Shown here in pieces: positions 48,051 through 58,290 of a DNA stretch of 64,000 nt. Origin of the DNA: Psilocybe azurescens (lineage: Eukaryota; Basidiomycota; Agaricomycetes; Agaricales; Agrocybaceae). Numbering within the stretch: the stretch's first letter is position 1; every line of letters begins with the position of its first letter. Location of the stretch: NCBI GenBank assembly GCA_023853785.1, contig JAJIRX010000510.1:868001-932000 (forward strand), given 5' to 3'. The position numbers were made by a program, and so were the translations under genes. The notes beneath the pieces are model-generated. The model searched no databases. It was not told the origin of the DNA and saw only the letters and a program-made list of their open reading frames with translations.

Positions 48051-50348
48051 TATAAGCTTTCTGTTTTGACGAGGAAAGTCGCGACATTCGAACGGTGGCG
48101 CGTGGAGATTGGGGCCGTCTGTGTCGTGTTACGAGCAACCCTAATGTGACGTGTTGCGCGATGAGGCCCAGGTACTTCGCCAGAATCTTGGTCTGCTTTT
48201 GCACGGAATCCCGCTGAGGAAGATTTCGTTCTGGCGACGCGATTCTCCCTGACTCCCTGATCCTGATCATATTCAATCGGGCTCAAGGACGCAGGTAAAT
48301 CCCACCAATTGAACCTTCTCCACGAACCGAACATTCTCCGCCAGCCTTCAAGATACTTCCCCCATTGACCGTCTCTGAGTAGCCACTGGTACTTGCTCCG
48401 TCTCCATCTTGCCCAAGCAACATACGACTAACATTTTGGATCTCTTCTTCTTCCTCTCGGGTCAAGTCCATTAGCCATGGGAGCTCGAGGGCGTCTGTCA
48501 AGGAAGTACGCGTAACGGGGCTGTCTTGAAGAAGACGCTGTATGAAATCCTTTGCTAATAGGTTTATGTAGGGGAGACTCAGTATTTATCTCGATATAGA
48601 AGACTCCTTGACAGACCTTCTTGACTGATAACTTGGCTGCTATCGAGATATTGCCATTCGATTTTACGATTGGAAATCTGTTGTTCAATCGACTCGTAAG
48701 GAGGAACGTCCGTCCTTGGCTTGAAAGGAGATTTGGACGTGATCCTAGAACAATTGGTCGTGGGTCAAGATACAAGATAGAAACTTGCAAGTAGATCCTT
48801 ACAAATATAGTAACGTTGCACCGAAGCTCCAGCTATCAACAAGATTATTGTATCCTTTAGAGCTGCTATCCACAATTTCGGGGGCCATGTAGATGGGTGT
48901 TCCTCGAGTCGACTGGTGAAAAGTGTATAAGATTCAGTATCTCGGAAGAATAACTTAATGGCTCACTCTGAGGAGGGCCGAGCCCTCGATCATCTTGGAA
49001 ACGCCGAAATCTGCCACTTTGACCATCAAGGGGTTTGTACAAGCAAGGAGAATATTCTTGATGCGCCGATATTAGCTTGCATCATACGGGAAAAGTAGTA
49101 AGTGTCAATACCTCTGGTTTTATGTCGAGGTGAATGATCCCTTTGAAATGAATATACTGACCACAGTCAATCAGTTTACTGTAGTTTGAAAGTGGCATGG
49201 ATTGGTGTCTCACCGCCATAGCATTGCACGTCTGAAAAGTAATGATCTTGGAATTGAGCTCGTCTGAGGGAATGAACATGAATAAGGTGAACAAGCTCTT
49301 CTCAAAATGCTTGTCTCACGAGAAGCGGATATGTCACAATGGTTGTCGACGTATTGCGCCAGATTGCCTGCGTATGCAAGCTCCATTACTATAACTACAT
49401 GATATAAGCAACGTTCTTGTATCAAGAATTGTATGAGATAAACTTACTCGTCGCTTTGTAGCGGAAAAAGACGTCCTTCAGTTTGCAGATGTTGTAGTGA
49501 TTCAATTTCTTCATGATGCTGATTTCGTGAGTGAGTCGCCCGCCGGTTGGCTGCAGCGGTTTGTCGATGATCTTCATTGCATAAGTGATCCCGCTTTGAC
49601 GATGAAGCGCTGTCATAACAACACTAGACGCCCCTGAATCGAAGGATTTAGGCTCTATGTCATACAATGCCTCTAACTCTCCCGTGGGGTTCGAAGGTTT
49701 GACTTCGCGAAAGATGTATCCTGCATAATAGGATGAGAAACATACTACACCATCTCCTTCACAAACTCACGATAAGCCTCAATGGTATGTCCTCTCAGCC
49801 TGAATATGCCGAAGGAGATCTCATCGCCATCTTTGAGTATACGATAATGATTCTGTGTCATTATGTGGCCTCCCAGCTGTAATCCCGAAAGTTTGATTCA
49901 ACGTCAACGACTCTACGGTACATAATGACAACTCACATATGTCCCATCGTCAGATACATCCTGAATGGTGACTGAAGCACCTTTGCGATCTGTATTACGC
50001 CTAATTATGAATTGCACTCTATCTGCAATAAACTTGTAAGCGCAGAAAGGAATTACCCAGAAATCCAATACACTCACTAAGACCACTGAATACAACATCA
50101 TTTTCTGCTTCAGAGTCATCACTACCAAATTGATAAAACGATTTAGAGAAGTCGATTTGGGGAAGACCATCATTGCAAGGACGAAGGGACCCCCAGAGAG
50201 GGGATTGAATTGGAGCTAGTTGATGTTCCTGAAGATGAGGAGACGCAAGCAAGGCTGTCTCGAGCAAGTACTGATCGGAGAAATCGTACTCTAATGGTTT
50301 GGAGATGGCCGAAGACTGAAGATGATTGTAGTTAGAAGGGAAATCCAT
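48051..50348 (-). CDS. Kinase B: FHA-domain protein kinase with altered catalytic loop
   Basis: Ser/Thr kinase-like protein of the FHA (Chk2/Cds1-like) layout. ATG at 50348 starts DFPSNYNHLQSSAISKPL. FHA exons: LWGSLRPCNDGLP, RVQFIIRRNTDRKGASVTIQ, DVSDDGTY, NHYRILKDGDEISFG. Kinase: the N-lobe YDIEPKSFDSGASSVVMTAL lacks the usual GxGxxG loop. The VAIK-type lysine is in YAMKIIDK. The catalytic loop reads IIHLDIKPEN, with Leu replacing Arg of HRD. VADFGVSK and GTPIYMAPE are present. The end of the domain reads DFIQRLLQDSP and DALELPWLMDL, and a Trp-rich tail follows. About ten introns. A frame change near 48385 separates QDGDGASTSG from LRDGQWGKYLEGW; a one-base change would join them. Kinase activity is uncertain but the Lys, catalytic Asp and DFG are retained. 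Confidence 0.78.
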
Positions 50349-51275
50349 ATTGGAGAGGGAGAACAACAGACGAAAGTCAAATATCAGAGGAGACAGTGTA
50401 GACAGTGTGGTTTATATAAGAGTGTAATTGGAGGAGTGGCGTTCCAGCCAAATGGGCCTTCACAAAACATCAGAAAACGAGTCCTAAGCAAGGCGTTGCA
50501 TCTCTGAGTCGGAAGGCTTCAGTGGCCGTGAGCCACAATCCTCTTAATTCTATCCTGTCCCAGACGCCCAGATCTGATTGAATGCCATGCATGTCTAGCT
50601 CCCGAAAGAACGTCGAAATGCCAGAGACTCGTAAAGCAGCGCTTGAGCAGCGCCTAGTTTTCTCGACAATTTACGGAGAAGGGTGTATTGCATTGTATTC
50701 TGGACGGGCCATACGCCTCGTATGAGCAACAGCCGTATGCGAACTTATTGTGCCAACGACTGATTGGGTGGAAACACCATGGATCGGCCTTTTGACGATC
50801 TCCATACGGTGTTGTGTCGGGAATTTGGATGGCCATGGGCGACTACCCCGCGATATCCATTCTTGTTGGTCCAAGCTGATGTAGACGAACGGCGACAGGG
50901 CCCTCGCCGGAAAATGCCGGTAGATAATTAGAAATGTTGTTTTGATATTACATAAGACGAGGACTGTAACTGTCGAGTTAGCTGAGGTAGAGTAACAGAG
51001 CATTGGAATTTTACTTTGGCCAGTAGTTGACAGTCCGGAGAAGGCATTCATCGCCATCGTACACGGTACGGTCTGGTACGGTGGATTTGGCACATTTTAA
51101 CATGGTTATCACTGACATGAGATGATGCTGTCATCCCAGTAAACCATTCGACTGTACCATACTACCAAGGACGTTTGAACCTTCAATACAGCGCATGTAA
51201 ATGATGGCTGTTTGGAAGTTTGGTACGGCAAAAACATAAAGCTTGTGAGTGTTTGGCAAGCTACTCGTCACGTGC
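49384..51275. repeat. Duplicated block, copy B
   Basis: Counterpart of 40990-43165, same orientation, without the 262-bp insertion. It covers the kinase B 5' exons and upstream region, and X' begins immediately after it. The kinase and X' start about 950 bp apart and diverge, so the shared region between them probably holds both promoters. Confidence 0.8.
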
Positions 51276-51304
51276 ATTACTCTGGCCCATACTCTGTCAC
51301 TCTT

Positions 51305-53042
51305 ATGCAACTCTTGTATTGTTCTTTTTTAAGTGACTTACTACTACGGGATCTCGCACCCTGCTTAAGTTTCACGCGCGGGAACCCATATGAAACCTGT
51401 ATTACTCGAGACACATTCAGAAGACACATTTAGAAGACACATTCAGAAAGCTATCTTTCGAACACCAGTGGGATTATACCATAGTACGCCCATCGTTTCT
51501 ATTGTTTGGCTTCTCATATGCATTCTGGCACTATGAAGTTCCAGATGCTGCACATCTAACCTCTGATGACATTTGTTATTCCTTATGCATAAGAAACTAC
51601 TGGATCCCTTCCCTAGTTAGAGATGATCACGTACGCTTTCCAACTTCACAAGGTCTGATTATCGAGAAGGATGTCATAGACATAATTGACTGGATTGTGA
51701 ACGAAAGAGCAGAAGAGCTAACCGGTGCTAGTAGCAAGTCCTCAACATTAAGCTGCCTAGTGCCAGTCAGAGACAGATCCAGTTCAGCAAATTGGATGAG
51801 AATTTACCAATGACACACGACGAACCACAACCTTCTTTCGAATACCCACATACTTCCGGACCTCCAGTGACCGACAACTTAATTGCCGGAATGTCGAACC
51901 GAGAGAACGTTGTCTCAGACTGGCCCTGCACAATGACGGCTGAGTTGGGGAGAACCGATGAACGTGTCAAAGGCCAAATACACCAAACCCGTCGAATTAC
52001 ATGTGAAGCAGCAGCCGACGTTCTCGAGTTTAAGGCCGAAATGGCAAAGCTCCGGGGACAATTTGTCGGAGAAGTATCGTACCACGGAGCGCTAACAAAT
52101 ATTCTGATGGGTATTACTGCAAAGAAATAGTGCAGTCAACGCGAGTTGGTGCTACATTCGAGGCAGATGGAGATGACGTCCAGGATTCTCGTAAACGTCC
52201 CTGCGAGGAAGATCGCACAGTTTGCCGAGGCAGTTATCCAGATGGAAGCGCATCCAAGTCTGGTCAACTTAGAAAAAGGCCACAAATCGATGACTGCGAT
52301 GATATAAGCTCTGTTTCCTCTGCCTTCGTCATGCATAATTCAATTCGATAGATCGATTACCCAAACGAAAGAAATTCCCATATAGTGGATCCTTCTCTCC
52401 TTCGAGCAAAACTGACGATGGCTTGACCGAGGAAGAATATACTTTGCACGCAAGGCGGTTGACAAAAATAGCTAGGCGACGCGTTCAGCCTCGTCCTCCA
52501 GCATCCTCCGATTCGAGCTCGGCAGGGGATTGCGTTGAGCGAGAACAAGGTATTACACGGAATGATTACCTTGACCACTTGTGTGGGGACGGCGACGATG
52601 ACGGAAGCGACAGCTATGTTCCAGAGGATTAGAATTTGGAGGACATCCTGAGGCTCATGGCGGACGACAATCATTATGCTCATGAGTTGTAGGCTGATAT
52701 GAATCAATACGACCGCTTGGACGAAATCCTCTGGTACCTCTGCGCCAAACCCTCGCGACCCGTTGGCACTTCATCGATTGCATAGGAATGTTTCCCGGCC
52801 CTTAGGCGATCACAGAATCGTGCCTGTCGAGACTCGAATGCGGAAAAGGGGTATTACAGTGCTCAAGGAAACAGAAGAAGTGAAAAAGAGTGTGAAACTC
52901 GGCTGGAGTAAAGGATCGACTACGAGATGCTCGTTGGATGAATTGTGATGTAAATCCGCGTATCGCAGATATTAAAGCGTCTGATAATCATTTAGATTAT
53001 GTATTTAACGACGCAGAGTGGAAATTCTTTGAAGATGAATAA
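51305..53042 (+). pseudogene. X': dead copy of X
   Basis: Aligns with X along its length. The N-terminal match is GNPYETCITRDTFR; the domain match is HYEVPDAAHLTSDDICYSL with NYWIPSLV; the coiled-coil match is ITCEAAADVLEFKAEMAKL; the C-terminal match is MNCDVNPRIADIKASDNHLD then AEWKFFEDE. Damage: exon 1 holds three tandem copies of gacacattcagaa where X has one, which adds 26 nt and breaks the frame. The splice acceptor before CACTATG reads tgg instead of cag. Further in-frame stops occur at 52630-52632 and 52690-52692, plus frame breaks near 52130 and 52350. These are nonsense and splice changes, not homopolymer errors. The stop matching that of X is at 53040-53042. Confidence 0.85.
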
Positions 53043-53829
53043 ATAGTTTTTCATTCATTACTAGGTGGTTCACCTTCATAAATAGCAAGAATTCAGTCAG
53101 GACTCATGGATCATTTGTAAACACTATTGATGCAGATCAAACAGGGTTGCGATAATTTTATCCTGTCAGGATTATGTTGAAAGAATATAAAATATGAAGA
53201 AGATAAGTACGGCAAAGATTTAGTGGAGAGTTTCGGGCAATATGTCAAAATGGAATAGCAGATTGGACGATGAGTTCATTCCAATTCATTGAGACATAGA
53301 TGAGTTGAATACCACTGCCGTTGCTGTATCTCTGATTAGGCAAGAGGGGTAGGAAGTCCCGGTCCTGCATTTGTTACAAAACGCGTCACGTTTGCCATCC
53401 ATCTCAGGACATATGGTCTAGTATTGATCCGCGTAAACTCGCCAGAAGACACATACCGTCCAGGCTCAAGTATTCTTCTGGAACAGAGGATCCCGGAGTC
53501 TTGCCTGACGTGAGTTTCGTTTTCAAGCAGTAGAGCGTCCACTTCCTCTATCATGTCCCTTTCTTCTCGCGTGCCTTTATTACAAAATGACACTTGTTCA
53601 AAATGTGATACACGCATTGCGACTACGAAAAAAAATTTTGATATTAAAAGACAAACCGATAATCAGTGTGGAATTTTTATGCGCATGTTCAAGGCACAGC
53701 GCTTGTACGAAATGCGAGAAACATACAGATTCATCGACATCCATACCAAGTTTCGTCCTTCGAGTCTTTCGGAACGCGGCTACTTTGAGCAAAATTGTCC
53801 GTTGCCCAACACCAAGAACCAAATCAAAT
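53043..53829. other. Intergenic between X' and DUF6535 copy 2
   Basis: Lies between convergent 3' ends. A minus-strand open frame at 53336-53617 (FEQVSFCNKGTREERDMIEE, VDALLLENETHVRQ) has no recognised domain and could be a remnant. No other structure. Confidence 0.35.
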
Positions 53830-56787
53830 TCAAAACGTCGTCTGACCATGATCACCACTAGGGTACGGATTATCTGACAGAGAACCTGGATCGTATATCG
53901 GATCAGGATAGTCGACGCCATTTACTGAAGCCGTTAATGACGCCAGGACCGGGTTCATTGTCTCTGCCGAGGGTGGTACAATCTCCACCATCTCAATCTT
54001 ATCCTCCTTCAACGACGAAAGCGAACTCATAGCCGACCGCTGATTCGGAGGCTTTCCATGCTCCATGGTGTTTATAGTAGCATTTAGCGACTGGAAGAAA
54101 TCAATACGCGACGCCGACGTCTGTTGTTCAGGCGATGCCGTGAGACACGATGAGTCCGAACTTGAGTGTGTCCGTGTGTCGATGGAAATGACTGTGCTGG
54201 AAGAAGCTGTCATCGACGAGTCGGTACGCGGGCCCATCTCATAATTCTCAGAATAAGAAGGAAGCGATCCCTGCGTAGCCGTAGAGATAGAGGGCCGCAT
54301 GACAGGGCTCCTTGGGGAATACCTCGAAATCGGCGTTGGCGGGTGATTCATTGGTGTCGGTGCAACTGTTGCAGGTGCCACCGGCGCCACGGACGCAGGA
54401 CGCCGCTTCTCCCACCAAATCCGCGTGAACGGTGAAGCCTCCGAGTCCTTACAGTTCGTGTCGTGTTTTCCCTCCAGGAACGACCACCACTCCGTCGAGA
54501 ACCTTTGGATGCTTCCAAAGCGGTCTTTGCCGTTAAGTTTGCGTCTACTACCAGCGTCTTCACTTTCGAGGGTGTTGCTCTTATACACGAGCATGACCGA
54601 CATAGTCGCCTCCAGTGCAGCCACAGCCGTCTCGTCCATAGACGGTCCGGGCTGCAGCCGCAGCACATTGAGGCGCCTGACATATATCGCCGTGAGGTAC
54701 AGAAGGTATATCGGGTTGACAGGTTGACGATGCCTCGTAGAATGGGAGGTACTGAGAGACGAGGATATCTGGGTCATAATATTTTGAATATCTTGATCGC
54801 TTTGGAGCGATCATTGTCCGAATATTTCGCGAGATTGAGGGTTGTCATAATACGGAACGTGTCCCAGGCGGCCTTCTCCAAGAACTCGGCAGTGTCACGA
54901 TGGGCGAGAAGACAGTTAGAGGTGACAGCGTAGTGCGAATCAGCAGCGCCTTCGAAGAAAGTTTTCAGCACATGACTGTACTGTTGGAAAATTGGAACTG
55001 CAAATGGGTCCATTTATTTCAATTAAATATCAGAAAGAAAAGAAACGAAATAGACATACCTGAGATGTCGTTTTTTAAGATCCTGAAACGATGCTGATCG
55101 AATAGATTTCCTTTAAGATATGAAGGGAACGACTCCTGGTGGTTATGCTCAATATGATACCATCGAGAATAGAAGGCATTGGCCAGTCGCAATCCCAGCT
55201 CTACACGATGATGGTAGAAGTCCTTCGCATAGTAATAGTTCGAAAGTCTATCAGTGAACATAAACATGTTCTGGTGGTGCAAGATCGAAATGTAGCTATA
55301 GAATTCCATTCGCAGTGTAATGTCGCCGAAGTTGATGTTCGTGAGATTCTGTGGGTCGACGGTGTTGGCTCCCTGGGGATGCATCAGGGAATGGAGGAAT
55401 TGATTCCGTCGCACGATCAACTGGAAAGTCGAACCAAGTTCTTTTCGATCAACGGCTACTTTGCGCTGGGGATGGTTGCTCGGCGTAAACGGTGTCGACA
55501 ATTCATGAAAGCAATGATACGCCGCAGCCAGAATATCAGGCGCGACCTTCAACCCATCAACAATATCTCTAAATGTCTTCGAAATATCGAATAATGGGGG
55601 AAGGCCATTCTGCGAGAGGAATTTATGATATCCATCCATCTCAGAGCACACGCAGGCTTGTCGGACCGATAGCCAGCATAGATCGATTTCGGCCCACGTT
55701 TTCTTCGACCAGGTGTCAGACAGATAGGATAACGCGTGTTGGTTCTCGGTATTCAGTCTAGACAGCCATCGCAACCACCTGCCTATGGTGAGGAATCGCT
55801 CGGAGAGATGAGCCAGGATGTAGGAGGTGTAGTAACAGAAGGCGTGGAAGAAACCAGATTGTGGTGATTTGTACGGGCAAGGCGATGGAGGTTTCTGGGG
55901 TAAGATCCATATGTATAGAAGGATGCATTGGAGAGCGGGAAGAACGGTGGTGAGACTGAGCAACACTAAGGTGATAGTTATCACAGCTGCTACTGCAACC
56001 AACACAGTTCTGTTCCCCAGTATATGCAGAAATTCGATCATCCCAGCAAAAAAAGAGCACGAGGGCAATAGCGAGGAAGAGGGGGAACGTTGTGATGATA
56101 CCGTGTACATGCCATTTATCCAACGCTTCGACTCGCATGTTTAATATCGCAATCTTGTCTCTTGATGACTGACCGGTGAATGCTTGATGCTCTCGGAGCC
56201 ACTGCATGACGATGATACCGGAAAGGATGACGGTGAGACTCAGGATCAAGCTAATGAACCAGCAGACGTTGACGCGGACTGCCGCACTGCTTGGAGAGAA
56301 CGAGGAGGAAGGCGGATTCGCAATTGATGCAACCCTTGCCAAAGTGTTAGACGAGTTGTTGTTGGTGAGACCTTCTGCGATGATAGTAAGTAGGCTGACG
56401 ATATCTGCATTAGGATCGGGTTGAAGTGTCTTGTATGATTGGGATATAAAAGCGGTAACGAGGCCGGAGAACAAACCCGCCTTTGTTGCACGTTCAACAA
56501 TCACCAATGGGTGGAAAAGACGAGAATAAACTCACAAAAATGAGCAAATTTTGTATCTCGTTGTTCCACGCATCACAGCGATGCTTCTCCTTTTCCACCA
56601 AAGGATCAAACAAGACCTTCCACGGATCACCAACAGGCTGTTTAGGAGCATATTTGAAGTCGTCCTTCAGTTCCCATGCCTTATCATCCTACATGTTCCA
56701 TCGTGAGCCCGACGTTACTGGCACGTGTGTACGATGTTTACTCACCTCGGCAGGTGCCTGACCGCTCTGTGCTAAGTGATGGGCCAT
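53830..56787 (-). CDS. DUF6535-family transmembrane protein, copy 2 (two frame disturbances)
   Basis: Paralogue of the gene at 22.5 kb, in the opposite orientation. ATG at 56787 encodes AHHLAQSGQAPAE, then a GTGAGT intron. DDKAWELKDDFKYAPKQP and WNNEIQNLLIF follow. After a second intron the core reads AGLFSGLVTAFISQSYKTLQ, WFISLILSLTVILSGIIVMQ, and WLREHQAFTGQSSRDKIAIL. The soluble part has WSKKTWAEIDLCWLSVRQAC and HRDTAEFLEKAAWDTFRIMT. A Ser/Pro-rich tail ends LSDNPYPSGDHGQTTF. The frame shifts twice: the A run at 56048-56054 is one too long, splitting ALVLFF from AGMIEFLHILG, and the T run at 54782-54785 is one too short. Restoring each gives the same spacing as copy 1. A last intron lies near 55000-55060. 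Confidence 0.82.
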
Positions 56788-58290
56788 AGCAACTTCAAGG
56801 CAGCTATACCACAGAGAAAGAGGATGCCGTTGGGGAGGATGGGAAGGAATGAGGGTGAGAACGTAGTTTATCAGTCTCCAAGCTTAGCGCCCGGCTTTGA
56901 GGTTTCCGGACATTCAATTGTAATGACCAATCTACCGGAGAATTATGAGATTACTTTAGGGAGCAGAGCGCTAACTTATGCCCATGTGCACAGTCATTCG
57001 GTGGCAGAAGAGGACATATATAGCTGGAGCACTCACGCAATGATTCATGGAGTGAGGCTGCACCAGTGTAGAAAGAACGCCGTTCACAGTGAGGTTCAAG
57101 TCGTTGAGGCTTATGCATGACTCTCCCAGATATTGCGACATATCAAATGGGAGTATTGCTGCGTTGAGGCTGCCCTCGTGCCTTGCTGAGAAGCAGTGAT
57201 TGTGAAGATATGGGAACGTGTCACTTGTCTGACAGACGGAATGTTGTAAGATTGGATCAGCCGTCGATAGCCGTATGTCTGTCGCACAAAGGAGCACAAA
57301 GGTCTATAAAAACATAAGAGTTAGGAGATCGATAACACCATGACAGAAAAAAAGATAACTACCGGGATTCATTGAACGATTCAGAATCTCCCTTTAATTT
57401 GTGGCTTGCCTTGCAGCTTGCAATGAGTATTATGTAGCAAGCTTGTGGCTTTAGATTTTGACAGAAGACTCAAGGAAAGCCCTCGAGATTAAGGACCTAC
57501 AATATTCAAATATTGGGGACGATGCAAAGAGACGAGGCGACAAGTCGGGACTCGTCACTCGGGTGCGCCAACGTTTGAACACGTGGACCGGACCCGCAAA
57601 TATCCGTAATACCCTATTTGGAATTTAAATGGAACTTGGACGAGAAATCCGAAGGATATTTTTCATCGATTTTCGACTAAACTGCCAGGAGGAAATCACT
57701 GCTGACCTCCAACTTGTAACCCAATTGATCTATTCAACTATGTATACATAAAAACTTTATGGCGGACCAACTTCGGGTTTGTTGTGAAGTACACCGCACG
57801 TTGCGCATCAAGAATGCAATCGTCTGTTCAAATAAATGATCTCCATTTAAACCTACATAACTGGAGAGTAGCCCATAATCCCGTAAGCTAAAAGGTCGCC
57901 AGAAGCTCTGCTGTTCTATCTATATCAACAAGGTCATTGGAAAAAGAAAGAAAAATACCACATATTTCAAGTATCTAAATTCAACTCAGATTTTATACTT
58001 TCGTTTGGACGGAGTGAAATATGTACTCAAAATACATAAAAATAACTTTCATGTAGAGTAGAGGAGGCTTTAAGGTTAACAAGAGAAAGAAATAATGAGA
58101 GATTGCGAAGTGATGAAAAACGTCGTTCCGGAGTGTACAGATCCTAGTAGAATACATATTGAATAAAGCATAAAACACATAAAAGGCATACTGTATGAGA
58201 GAGAGAAAATGTTGTATGGGAGAAGATAGTCACATTGAAACACTGAGACGTTGGTAGGTGTCGCAAGTACAGTACCACAAGAATAAATTC
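56788..58290. other. Intergenic, no gene recognised
   Basis: About 1.5 kb between the DUF6535 copy 2 start and the kinase C end. It contains short frames only. AT-rich at 57900-58230, which should include the kinase C 3' flank. Confidence 0.35.

Noticed and set aside
40990..53042. Possible mating-type (homeodomain) locus, given paired divergent genes
   Set aside because: No homeodomain (WFxNxR) is visible in X, X' or X2, and the partners are FHA kinases.
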